NCBI RefSeq assembly: GCF_011764545.1
Contig: NZ_AP022870.1
Coordinates: 8,376,001-8,440,000, forward strand
Reading direction: 5' to 3'
DNA: 64,000 bases
DNA from: Phytohabitans flavus
GTDB lineage: Bacteria > Actinomycetota > Actinomycetes > Mycobacteriales > Micromonosporaceae
In this document: positions 1 to 7,941 of the stretch, in pieces
Layout: each line of letters begins with the position of its first letter
Numbering within the stretch: position 1 is the stretch's first letter
Made by a program: the position numbers and the translations under genes
The notes under the pieces: generated by a model
Told to the model about the DNA's origin: nothing
The model's database searches: none
The model's input: only the letters and a program-made list of their open reading frames with translations

Positions 1-1
1 C

Positions 2-1285
2 GGCGTTACCACGTACCCCCACGACACCGCGGCGGACCGGGCGATGCGCGCGGTGGCCGAGCGGATGGGAGCCGGGCACACGTTCCACTCCACGCCGGTC
101 GGCGTACACATCGGACGGCCGGGTGAGAAGGTCGCCGACCCGTACTTCGGTGGTGCCGGGCCGGAGCGCACCGGCTGCCTGCACTGCGGCTCGTGCATGA
201 CCGGCTGCCGCCACGGCGCGAAGAACACGCTGGTCAAGAACTACCTCTGGCTGGCCGAGCGGCTGGGCGTCGAGGTGCACCCGCTGACCACCGCGGCCGC
301 GGTACGGCCGTCCGGCTCGGGCTACCGGGTCGAGACGGTACGCACCGGTGCCTGGCCGAGCCGGGGGCGGCGGGTCTTCGAGGCGGACCAGGTGATCTTC
401 GCGGCCGGGGCGCTCGGCACCCAGCGGCTGCTGCACGCGATGAAGGCCGCCGGCACGCTGCCCCGACTGTCGGACCGCGTGGGCGCGCTGACCCGGACCA
501 ACTCCGAGGCCATCCTCGGCGCCGGCGTGCAGCGGCCGGCGGCGCGGCGGCGCGGGCTCGACTTCACCGAGGGCGTGGCGATCACCAGCTCGTTCCACCC
601 GGACGAGCACACCCACATCGAGCCGGTGCGCTACGGCCGTGGCTCGAACGTGATGGGTTTCCTCCAGTCCGCGCTTGTCGACGGCGGGCCACGCCGGCCG
701 CTGCGGTGGCTGGGCACGATGGTGGCGCACCCGCTCACGTACCTGCGGCTGCTCTCCGTGCGCGACTGGTCCAGCCGTACCGTGATCGCTCTGGTCATGC
801 AGTCGCACGACAACTCGCTGACCACGCGGTACAAGCGCGGCCAGCTCCGCACGACCCAGGGGCACGGCGCGCCCAACCCGACCTGGATCCCGGCCGGAAA
901 CGAGGCGGTGCGGATGCTCGCCGAGGAGATCGGCGGCCTGCCCGGCGGGGCGATCACCGATGCGTTCAACGTGCCGATGACCGCCCACATCCTCGGCGGC
1001 GCGGCGATCGGGGCCACGCCCGAGGACGGGGTCGTGGACGGCTATCACCGTATCTTTGGCCACCCGGGCCTGCACGTGGTCGACGGCGCGGCGGTGGCCG
1101 CCAACCTGGGCGTCAACCCGTCGCTGACCATCACCGCGCAGGCCGAGCGGGCGATGTCCTTCTGGCCGAACAAGGGCGAGGAGGACCCGCGCCCGCCGCT
1201 CGGCTTGGCGTACGAGCGGCTCGCGCCAGTGGCGCCGGTGACACCCGCCGTGCCGCCGCACGCCCCAGCCGCACTCCGCCGGTAG
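2..1285 (+). CDS. GMC-family oxidoreductase, cholesterol-oxidase-like (5' end outside window)
   Basis: Only the last 427 codons are present; the frame is open from base 2, so the FAD-binding N-terminus lies upstream of the window. The family oxidises alcohols or sterols with FAD. The C-terminal GMC signature is clear: a His in TAHILGGAAIG and a final HVVDGAAVAANLGVNPSLT stretch that supplies the usual catalytic His/Asn region. Near base 175 a cluster reads CLHCGSCMTGC, with ferredoxin-like CxxCxxCxxxC spacing; I recall similar cysteines in actinobacterial ChoD-type proteins. It lies 11 bases upstream of guaA. A ChoD-type gene near gua genes is common in actinobacteria. Substrate is not evident from sequence. 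Confidence 0.85.
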   Translation, partial: GVTTYPHDTAADRAMRAVAERMGAGHTFHSTPVGVHIGRPGEKVADPYFGGAGPERTGCLHCGSCMTGCRHGAKNTLVKNYLWLAERLGVEVHPLTTAAAVRPSGSGYRVETVRTGAWPSRGRRVFEADQVIFAAGALGTQRLLHAMKAAGTLPRLSDRVGALTRTNSEAILGAGVQRPAARRRGLDFTEGVAITSSFHPDEHTHIEPVRYGRGSNVMGFLQSALVDGGPRRPLRWLGTMVAHPLTYLRLLSVRDWSSRTVIALVMQSHDNSLTTRYKRGQLRTTQGHGAPNPTWIPAGNEAVRMLAEEIGGLPGGAITDAFNVPMTAHILGGAAIGATPEDGVVDGYHRIFGHPGLHVVDGAAVAANLGVNPSLTITAQAERAMSFWPNKGEEDPRPPLGLAYERLAPVAPVTPAVPPHAPAALRR

Positions 1286-1296
1286 GCTTTGGGCGC

Positions 1297-2850
1297 ATGA
1301 GCACACCGCCGCGTCCGGTACTGGTTGTCGACTTCGGGGCCCAGTACGCCCAGCTGATCGCCCGACGGGTGCGTGAGGCGAAGGTCTACTCGGAGATCGT
1401 TCCGCACTCGATGCCGGTCGCCGAGATGCTGGCCAAGGACCCGGCGGCAATCATCCTGTCCGGCGGGCCCTCCAGCGTGTACGAGCCGGGCGCGCCGCAG
1501 GTCGACGCCAAGCTCTTCGACGCGGGCGTGCCGGTCTTCGGCATCTGCTACGGCTTCCAGGCGATGGCGCAGGCGCTGGGCGGCACGGTGGCGCACACTG
1601 GCCAGCGCGAGTTCGGCGGTACGACGCTGGCCGCCCGCCCCGACGCCGGCGTAATGCTCCGCGACCTGCCCGCCGAGCTGTCGGTCTGGATGAGTCACGG
1701 TGACTGCGTGACCGAGGCGCCGGCCGGCTTCGCGGTGACCGCCGGGTCGCCGGGCGCGCCCGTGGCCGCCTTCGAAGACCTGGCTGGCCGGCGGGCGGGC
1801 GTGCAGTTCCACCCGGAGGTGGCGCACACCGCGCACGGTCAGGCAATGCTGGCCCGCTTCCTGTACGACATCGCCGGCATCGAGCCGACCTGGACGATGG
1901 GCAACATCATCGACGACCAGGTGGCCGCGATCCGGGAGGCGGTGGGTGACAAGGAGGTCATCTGCGGGCTCTCCGGCGGTGTCGACAGCGCTGTGGCCGC
2001 CGCCCTCGTTCACAAGGCCGTCGGCGACCAGCTCACCTGCGTCTTCGTCGACCACGGGCTGCTGCGCGCGGGCGAGGCCGAGCAGGTGGAGCAGGACTAC
2101 GTGGCGGCGACCGGCATCAAGCTCAAGGTCGTCGACGCCGCCGACCGCTTCCTCACCGCGCTCGACGGGGTAACCGACCCGGAATCGAAGCGCAAGATCA
2201 TCGGACGCGAGTTCATCCGGGTGTTCGAGGCCGCCGCGCGGGAGGTCGCGGCGGCGGGCGACGTCGAGTTCCTGGTACAGGGGACGCTCTACCCCGACGT
2301 CGTGGAGTCCGGGGCGGCACCGGTACCGCCAACATCAAGTCGCATCACAACGTGGGTGGCCTGCCGGACGACCTTAAGTTTTCGCTGGTCGAGCCGCTGC
2401 GGACGCTTTTCAAGGATGAGGTTCGGCAGCTGGGACTCTCGCTCGGGCTGCCCGAGGCGATGGTGTGGCGGCACCCGTTCCCGGGCCGGGGCTGGCGATT
2501 CGGATCATCGGCGCCGTCTCGGCCGATCGGCTTGCCGTGCTGCGCGCCGCGGACCTGATCGCCCGCGAGGAGCTCACCGCGGCGGGGCTCGATCGCGATG
2601 TCTGGCAGCTTCCGGTCGTCCTGCTCGCCGACGTGCGGTCGGTAGGGGTGCAGGGCGATGGCCGGACGTACGGCCACCCGGTCGTCCTGCGCCCGGTCTC
2701 CAGCGAAGACGCGATGACGGCCGACTGGTCCCGCCTGCCGTACGACGTGATCGCCCGGATCTCCACCCGCATCACCAACGAGGTGCCCGAGGTCAACCGC
2801 GTGGTGCTGGACGTGACCAGCAAGCCCCGGGCACGATCGAGTGGGAGTAG
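1297..2850 (+). CDS. guaA: GMP synthase (glutamine-hydrolysing), interrupted by three one-base deletions
   Basis: GuaA makes GMP from XMP, glutamine and ATP in the cytoplasm. The N-terminal class-I amidotransferase domain has nucleophile Cys84 (GICYG) and the His172/Glu174 pair (FHPEV). The ATP-pyrophosphatase loop SGGVDS is at 226-231. The dimerisation domain ends in the expected GTIEWE. The frame shifts three times: at GGGG 2311-2314, at CCGGGG near 2484-2491 and at CCCC 2825-2828. Each is explained by one missing base, and restoring all three gives a 518-residue protein of normal length. Because guaA is normally needed for growth without guanine and the encoded sequence is otherwise intact, I read these as sequencing errors. 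Start ATG 1297 opens directly into the amidotransferase domain. It ends exactly where the convergent PspC gene ends. Confidence 0.9.
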   Translation: MSTPPRPVLVVDFGAQYAQLIARRVREAKVYSEIVPHSMPVAEMLAKDPAAIILSGGPSSVYEPGAPQVDAKLFDAGVPVFGICYGFQAMAQALGGTVAHTGQREFGGTTLAARPDAGVMLRDLPAELSVWMSHGDCVTEAPAGFAVTAGSPGAPVAAFEDLAGRRAGVQFHPEVAHTAHGQAMLARFLYDIAGIEPTWTMGNIIDDQVAAIREAVGDKEVICGLSGGVDSAVAAALVHKAVGDQLTCVFVDHGLLRAGEAEQVEQDYVAATGIKLKVVDAADRFLTALDGVTDPESKRKIIGREFIRVFEAAAREVAAAGDVEFLVQGTLYPDVVESGAAPVPPTSSRITTWVACRTTLSFRWSSRCGRFSRMRFGSWDSRSGCPRRWCGGTRSRAGAGDSDHRRRLGRSACRAARRGPDRPRGAHRGGARSRCLAASGRPARRRAVGRGAGRWPDVRPPGRPAPGLQRRRDDGRLVPPAVRRDRPDLHPHHQRGARGQPRGAGRDQQAPGTIEWE

Positions 2851-3102
2851 CTAGGCGCTCGGTCCGGTCGGGGGATGCACGGGCCAGGCGGGCGCGTCCG
2901 CGGGCTCTTCTGGCATCAGAAACCACATCACCGGGTACGCGACTGCGGCCAGCCCAGCGCTGAGCACCACCGCGACCGCGAAGATCACGCGAACGAGCAC
3001 CGGGTCGACGTTGAAGTAACGGCCGAGGCCGCTCGCCACGCCCGCGATGATGCGGTCGGTGGTGGGCCGCCTGAGCTGCTTGTAGGGAGGGTTCTCGGTC
3101 AT
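2851..3102 (-). CDS. small PspC-domain membrane protein
   Basis: An 83-residue protein starting MTENPPYKQL. It is almost entirely one PspC domain: a basic lead-in (RRPTTDRIIAGVASGLG), an amphipathic part (YFNVDPVLVRVIF) and a hydrophobic helix ending in MWFLMPEE. PspC proteins sit in the cytoplasmic membrane and take part in the phage-shock envelope-stress response. The frame could begin 28 codons further up at base 3186, but the extra residues are low-complexity and not family-like, so ATG at 3102 is preferred. It is convergent with guaA with no spacer. Two more PspC domains are encoded at 7.9-11.3 kb, suggesting related roles. Confidence 0.8.
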   Translation of the reverse strand: MTENPPYKQLRRPTTDRIIAGVASGLGRYFNVDPVLVRVIFAVAVVLSAGLAAVAYPVMWFLMPEEPADAPAWPVHPPTGPSA

Positions 3103-3246
3103 GCTTCTACGGTCCGCGCCGGGCCGGTCGGCGACCTCGGTGAGCGCCCGGATGCGCACCCTGATACCTCCCGGATAGGTGCTCATCTGTCAGCAATCTG
3201 ACTGTGGTCACAGACTTGTCACCTCATTCGGGAAGAATGCCCCTCT

Positions 3247-4191
3247 GTGACCCCCGCGCTTGAGCCGCTACGCAGGATCGCGGCCTATGCCGTGGTGTCC
3301 GATTCCGATGGTCAGGTGCTGCTCGTGCGCGCCTCGTCACGCTCCGGTACACCCGGGGTCTGGTCCCTGCCCGGCGGCGCTGTCGACCACGGTGAGGATC
3401 CCAACCACACGGTGGTTCGCGAGACCGCCGCGGAGACCGGCCTCTCGGTGAGCGTGACCGGGCTACGTGACGTGTTCGCCGACATGCGAGCGCTCCCGCA
3501 TCGGGGCATCACGATCCACACCGATCGGCTGATTTACGACGTGACCGTGCGCGGCGGCACCCTCTGCGACCGCGTCGGCCAGCCCACCGACCTGGCCCGC
3601 TGGCACAGCCTCGACGCGGCCGAGAGACTGCCGCTGCGGCGGTTCACCGCGAGCGCGCTGGGCCTGCCCGCGGAAACTGTCGAGCCTCGGCCGGACGAGG
3701 CGCCCGACTTTCCGTCGTTCTACGCGGTGCCCGGCCCGGACGGGCTGCACCGGGCGCAGCGCTTCGCGGCGTACGCGGTGGCGACCGACCCGGCGGGCCG
3801 CGTGCTGCTGACCAAGGTCGCCGACGGCTACCCGGGGGCCGGTTGCTGGCACCTGCCCGGCGGCGGCACCGACTACGGCGAGCAGCCCGGCGCGGCGCTG
3901 ATCCGCGAGCTGCTGGAGGAGACCGGGCAGGCCGGGCGCCTTGTCGAGCTGCTGGGCGTGGCGAGTCACCGCGACGCCGCCTCACTCGGCCCGGAGGGCT
4001 ACCCGATCGACTGGCATGGCGTGCGCGCGTTCTACCGGGTGGTGGTCGAGGCGCCGGCCCCGCCCACCGTGGGTGACGTGGGCGGCTCGACGTCCGAGGC
4101 CCGCTGGTTCGGCCGCGACGAGCTGTACTCGCTGGCGGCGCACGAGCTCACCGAGGTGACTGCCGAGGCGATGCGCGCGGCCCAGCTCTAA
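3247..4191 (+). CDS. tandem double-Nudix hydrolase, copy 1
   Basis: 314 residues with two Nudix domains in one chain. Nudix enzymes hydrolyse nucleoside-diphosphate-linked compounds with a metal bound by the GX5EX7REUXEEXGU box. The first box (near residue 43) reads GEDPNHTVVRETAAETGL, so the first Glu of the EE pair is Ala and the preceding U position is Thr. The second box, near residue 205, has an intact RELLEETG. The first domain is therefore probably weak or non-catalytic. Start is GTG 3247. The following gene has the same architecture 10 bases downstream, so the pair looks like a gene duplication of an already duplicated domain. Substrate unknown. Confidence 0.85.
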   Translation: MTPALEPLRRIAAYAVVSDSDGQVLLVRASSRSGTPGVWSLPGGAVDHGEDPNHTVVRETAAETGLSVSVTGLRDVFADMRALPHRGITIHTDRLIYDVTVRGGTLCDRVGQPTDLARWHSLDAAERLPLRRFTASALGLPAETVEPRPDEAPDFPSFYAVPGPDGLHRAQRFAAYAVATDPAGRVLLTKVADGYPGAGCWHLPGGGTDYGEQPGAALIRELLEETGQAGRLVELLGVASHRDAASLGPEGYPIDWHGVRAFYRVVVEAPAPPTVGDVGGSTSEARWFGRDELYSLAAHELTEVTAEAMRAAQL

Positions 4192-4201
4192 GCTCGCTCA
4201 G

Positions 4202-5101
4202 ATGAGGCGGATCGCGGCTTACGGGGTGTGCCGCGACCCCGACGGGCGGGTCCTGATGGCTCGCGGGTCGCCGGCCGCCGATCTGCCCGGCTTCTGGCAG
4301 ATGCCGGGCGGCGGGCTGGACCACGGCGAGCACCCGGCCGACGCGGTGGTGCGTGAGATCGCCGAGGAGACCGGCCTGACCGTGGTGGTCACCGGGCTCA
4401 GGGCGGCCGTTTCCGACGTCCTGTGGGGCAGCCACACGGACCGCGTGATCTACGACGTGGCCGTGCGCGGCGGGACACTGCGCAACGAGCCGGACGGCAG
4501 CACCGACCTGGCCGCCTGGATTCCGCTGGCGGATCTGCCCGGACTGGTGCTGATGCCGTTCACGGCCGAGCTGCTGGGGCTGCCCCCGGAGCCGGTCACC
4601 GTTCCCGCGCCGGCACGCCCGGTGCTGCCGGCCGAGCCGCGTCCGGCTCGTGGCCAGCGCTTCGCGGCGTACGGCCTGGCGACCGACCCCGCGGGCCGCG
4701 TGCTGCTCACGCTGATCGCCGAGGGGTACCCGGGCGCCGGAAAGTGGCACCTGCCCGGCGGCGGCATCGACCACGGGGAGCAGCCGGTCACCGCCCTTTT
4801 GCGCGAGCTGGCCGAGGAGGCCGATCAGGTCGGGGAGGTCACCGACCTGCTCGACGTAAACCACGTGCACAACCCACAGGCGCTGGGGCCGGAGGGCTAC
4901 CCGATCGACTGGCATGCCGTGTGGGCGATCTTCCGGGTACGGGTCGGCGCACCCACCGAGGCGCGCGTGACCGAGGCGGCCGGCGGCTCCACGGCGAGGG
5001 CTGAGTGGTTTTCGCCGGTTGAGGCCGCAGCGCTCCCGATGACCAATGTGGCCGCGGCCGGAGTCTCGCGGTTGGCGACCGGTTTGGGTGGCGGCGGCTA
5101 G
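4202..5101 (+). CDS. tandem double-Nudix hydrolase, copy 2
   Basis: 299 residues, paralogous to the gene just upstream and probably in the same transcript. Here the first Nudix box is canonical (GEHPADAVVREIAEETGL), while the second reads RELAEEADQV, with Asp in place of the conserved Gly after EE. The intact box is therefore in the opposite domain from copy 1. Both proteins share the stretch GPEGYPIDWH in the second domain. The ATG at 4202 begins straight into the first Nudix strand (MRRIAAYGV). Likely a cytoplasmic nucleotide- or sugar-nucleotide-directed hydrolase; the substrate cannot be told from sequence. Confidence 0.85.
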   Translation: MRRIAAYGVCRDPDGRVLMARGSPAADLPGFWQMPGGGLDHGEHPADAVVREIAEETGLTVVVTGLRAAVSDVLWGSHTDRVIYDVAVRGGTLRNEPDGSTDLAAWIPLADLPGLVLMPFTAELLGLPPEPVTVPAPARPVLPAEPRPARGQRFAAYGLATDPAGRVLLTLIAEGYPGAGKWHLPGGGIDHGEQPVTALLRELAEEADQVGEVTDLLDVNHVHNPQALGPEGYPIDWHAVWAIFRVRVGAPTEARVTEAAGGSTARAEWFSPVEAAALPMTNVAAAGVSRLATGLGGGG

Positions 5102-5264
5102 AATGTGAGGCTGCGAAATTTTTGCGGGCGGGCCTACCTGGGGTTCGCTTCGCGACTTTCGTACGGCTATCGCCAAGCCAGCCCGACTGTGCGATGGTGT
5201 AGGCCGCATGCGACCGGGCGGCCGTCGAGGCGGCGGGCAAACCGATCCGGTCATGGAGGGATAC

Positions 5265-6217
5265 GTGCCGAGAGCCCCTTGGCGCCGACGTCGTGCGACG
5301 GACAGTCCACGCCCTGGAGGGCGTCGCTGGGCAGGGCGTTTGCGCCGCGGCGGCTCGTTCGCCCGGCAGGTGCTGCTGGTCCGCGTCGGCCGTCGCCGGT
5401 CGGAGTCGAGTGCCGGGTCCGCCGTTGTCGTGCCGGACCCCTTCGAGTCGGTGGTCGACGGCGAGATCGAGTCGCTTCTGCCGGTGAGCCCGGCTCCCGC
5501 GGGGCGGCCGTCAGCGGCGGTGCGATCCCACTGCTTCCGGGTGAGCACACACCCGCCCGGCGGGCGAAGTTCGTAATCGTCAACGCCTGCACGCTCAGCA
5601 GCCTTACGCTCGGCCTGCTCGCGATCTTCCTGGCCATGCAGGGCGACGTGCGCACCGCCGCTTTGTGCCTCATCGCCTGTGTGGCGTTCGACGGCCTCGA
5701 CGGCGCGCTTGCCCGCCGCTTCGGCGTGGTCAGCCCGTTTGGCGCGCAGATGGACTCGCTCGCCGACATGTGCTCGTTCGGCCTCGCCGCGCCCGTCGTG
5801 GTGTACGCGTCGCTGGCCGGGACCGTGCCCACGGCGGCCGCCGCTGCGGGCTGCACGCTGGTGGCTGGATGCGCGGCGATCCGGCTGGCCCGCTTCAACG
5901 TCTCGCCCAAGGACGGCCGCTTCTTCTGCGGCGTGCCCACCACGATGGTCGCGGCCGTGCTCGCCGTGGGTGTGCTGATCGAGCTGCCCATGCCCGGTGT
6001 GGCCCAGCTCGCCGGCGTGGCGCTGCTGGCGTTCGCGATGGTGTCCAGCTTTCCCTACGCCAAGATCGCCCGCCTGATCAAGCTGCCGCCGTGGCTGTGG
6101 CTGCTGCCGGTCGTGGGCGCGCTTGTCGACCCGCGGCTGACCTTCGCCGTGATCGTGGCCGGCTATCTGGCCAGCGGCCCAGTGCTCTGGCTCCGCCACC
6201 GCCACGCCGCGTCTTAG
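5265..6217 (+). CDS. pssA: CDP-diacylglycerol-serine O-phosphatidyltransferase, one apparent frameshift
   Basis: A membrane enzyme that joins serine to CDP-diacylglycerol to make phosphatidylserine, the substrate of psd next door. The CDP-alcohol phosphotransferase signature is complete: FDGLDGALARRFG followed by GAQMDSLAD gives DGxxARx8Gx3Dx3D. About six hydrophobic helices follow. The N-terminal part, with a basic stretch and then DPFESVVDGEIESLLPV, is in one frame; the rest is in the next. One missing base in GGGG 5501-5504 explains this and gives 317 residues. GTG 5265 is chosen because GGAGGG lies just upstream. ATG 5208 in the same frame is an alternative. Convergent with psd. Confidence 0.85.
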
Positions 6218-6220
6218 CCA

Positions 6221-6284
6221 AGTTGATCAGGGACTTTGTGGAGCGACACGCCGCGCGGCTCGCCCACCAAGTCCCTGATCAACT
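6221..6284. repeat. 64-bp palindromic intergenic repeat, copy 1
   Basis: A 16-base arm agttgatcagggactt (6221-6236) is repeated exactly in inverted orientation at 6269-6284 around a 32-base GC-rich spacer. It lies between the convergent pssA and psd genes and could fold as a transcription-stopping hairpin, although no T-run follows. A second element with the same arms and the same spacer length occurs at 36670-36733, so this is a dispersed repeat. Confidence 0.8.
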
Positions 6285-6312
6285 GCGGGAGTGAATCAGG
6301 TCCAGCGGGCTA

Positions 6313-7500
6313 TTACTGACGTGCCGCCCAATACTTTGTCGCCGGGGCCACCAGCGGGTTGGCGGCACCTGCTGGCAGGTAGATGTCTGTTCTTGAGCCG
6401 AACCTGATTAGGCCGAAGCGTTCGCCTTTTGCTAGCAGGGCACCTACCGGGGCGCGCTGTACGATCCGGCGGGCCACGAGGCCGGTCCGCTGGGCCACCA
6501 CCACCGTGCCGTGCTCCGTGTCCAGCACCGTGTACGCCGCGACGTTGTGCTCGGCCGCCGGCCGCATCGCCGGGGCGAAGCCGCCGTCGGTCACGAAGTA
6601 GTCGACCACCCGGCCGGCGACCGGCGCGCGGTTTACGTGCACGTCGAGCACCGACAGGAAGACCGCCACCCGCAGGAACTCGTCCGGCCCGAACCTGTCG
6701 TCGCGCACCCGCTCGACGGAGAGCACCTTGCCGTCGCTGGCCGCCACGATCGCCGACCGGTCCTCCGGCACGTCGCGCTGTGGGTCGCGGAAGAATGCGG
6801 CCACCGGCGCGGCGGCCAGCGCCGGCACCAGCCACAGCCGCGACTTCGGGCGGGCGATCCGGGTGAGCGCGGCGAGGCCGAGCGCGATGCCGGCGGCGGC
6901 CACGCCATTGGAGTCGATGTGCATGGTGCGGGTCAGCGGCACGCTCGACGGCCGGTACGCGGGCGCGACGTGCCCGGCCAGTGCCGAGTCGGCCGCGGTG
7001 AAGCGGAGCCGGTGCACCCGGAGCGGCGGGTTGTTGCGCACGACCAGGTCGGATCCGACACCGAAGAGCGCCGCCTGTCGGTCGAGCTCGGCCGCCGCGC
7101 CCCCGGTGATCCCGGTGGCCACCGACAGCACGCCGCCCTCGACCAGGTACTTGGTGAGGCCCTCGACCGTCGTCCGGGCCTCCTCGGCGGAACCCTCGAT
7201 CGGCTCGGCGACGATCACCACGTCGGCCGGGTCCGCCTCGGCGAGCGAGTCCGCGACACGGACCCGCTCGGCCACCCACCGGCTCTGCGCCTCGACGTGG
7301 TCGCGGAGGGCGCCGGCCGCGGAGGGCCTCGCCGGCACGACAGTGAGCGTGTCGCCGGGCAGCATGCCTTCGATGGCGGCGGCCAGTGTGGCGGAGCGTC
7401 CGTGTGCGCCGACGACGAGGCCGGACTTGGGTCCGTTGTGCCGGGCCAGCTCGGTGGCGAGGGCGCGCGCGGCGCGGGCGGCGATACGGGTCTGCGTCAC
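6313..7500 (-). CDS. psd: phosphatidylserine decarboxylase with an extra N-terminal domain
   Basis: Decarboxylates phosphatidylserine to phosphatidylethanolamine, the step after PssA. The C-terminal half (about residues 190-395) is a pyruvoyl-dependent decarboxylase: membrane segment, FFRDPQRDVP, FLSVLDVHVNRAPVAG with the usual His, and RFGSRTDIYLP. The Gly368-Ser369 bond there is the expected self-cleavage site that makes the pyruvoyl group. The shorter bacterial forms of this type are about 200-240 residues. Here roughly 190 residues precede it, with alternating strands (VVIVAEPI, GGVLSVATG) that look like a degenerate Rossmann or methyltransferase-like fold. Start is GTG 7500. Function of the extra domain is unknown. 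Confidence 0.88.
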   Translation of the reverse strand: MTQTRIAARAARALATELARHNGPKSGLVVGAHGRSATLAAAIEGMLPGDTLTVVPARPSAAGALRDHVEAQSRWVAERVRVADSLAEADPADVVIVAEPIEGSAEEARTTVEGLTKYLVEGGVLSVATGITGGAAAELDRQAALFGVGSDLVVRNNPPLRVHRLRFTAADSALAGHVAPAYRPSSVPLTRTMHIDSNGVAAAGIALGLAALTRIARPKSRLWLVPALAAAPVAAFFRDPQRDVPEDRSAIVAASDGKVLSVERVRDDRFGPDEFLRVAVFLSVLDVHVNRAPVAGRVVDYFVTDGGFAPAMRPAAEHNVAAYTVLDTEHGTVVVAQRTGLVARRIVQRAPVGALLAKGERFGLIRFGSRTDIYLPAGAANPLVAPATKYWAARQ

Positions 7501-7532
7501 GCGCTCAGCATAGGCGGCATTCCTGACGCAAT

Positions 7533-7562
7533 CAGGGCGTCCCGCACGCGCGGGACGCCCTG
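7533..7562 (-). terminator. hairpin after the 7579-7941 gene
   Basis: A 13-bp GC-rich stem, cagggcgtcccgc with its exact complement and a 4-base loop, lies between the end of the small membrane-protein gene and the start of psd, both on the minus strand. It probably insulates psd from upstream transcription. The T-run is poor. Confidence 0.65.
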
Positions 7563-7578
7563 AAGGGAGTGGCTGCCG

Positions 7579-7941
7579 TCAGTCCGAGGTGCTGTCGCGC
7601 TTGGTGGTCTCCGGAACCCCGCTGACCGGCGGCAGGTACGGCGTCTGCGGCCCGGCCAGCAGCTCCCGCACGATGTCGGCGTGCAGCTCGGCGGGGAGGC
7701 CGCTGACCGGTGCGATCGCTGGCTCCGGCGTTGGCTCGGCCGGTGGCGGTGGCTCGCTCTTGCCGGAGCGGAGCGCGCCCATCAGGCCCAGCACGCCGAG
7801 GAAGATCAGCGCTCCGGCCACAAACCAACCCACGGCCGGCAGCGACAGGTCGAGGAGCTGGGCGATGAACCACCAGGCGGCGATGGCCAGGAAGAGGAGG
7901 GCGAACGTCAGGGAGACGCTGTCGGTACGGTGCGGCTTCAT
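7579..7941 (-). CDS. small membrane protein in the PspC/toast-rack operon
   Basis: 120 residues. Two hydrophobic helices (about residues 10-30 and 35-57, the second GWFVAGALIFLGVLGLMGAL) are followed by a Pro-rich cytoplasmic or extracellular tail with no recognised domain. Its ATG overlaps the stop of the upstream PspC/toast-rack gene by four bases, so the two are translationally coupled and the product probably works with that protein. An SD-like CGGAGG lies just upstream. I do not recognise a named family. The helices resemble short LiaI-LiaF-type membrane pieces, but this is only an impression. Confidence 0.75.
   Translation of the reverse strand: MKPHRTDSVSLTFALLFLAIAAWWFIAQLLDLSLPAVGWFVAGALIFLGVLGLMGALRSGKSEPPPPAEPTPEPAIAPVSGLPAELHADIVRELLAGPQTPYLPPVSGVPETTKRDSTSD

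Noticed and set aside
1297..2850. guaA as a true pseudogene
   Set aside because: Three separate one-base losses, all in G/C runs, and otherwise intact sequence fit base-calling error better than decay of a gene that is normally essential.
4148..6205. 685-codon minus-strand frame
   Set aside because: It is antisense to the second Nudix gene and pssA, with no family features; a shadow of GC-biased codons.
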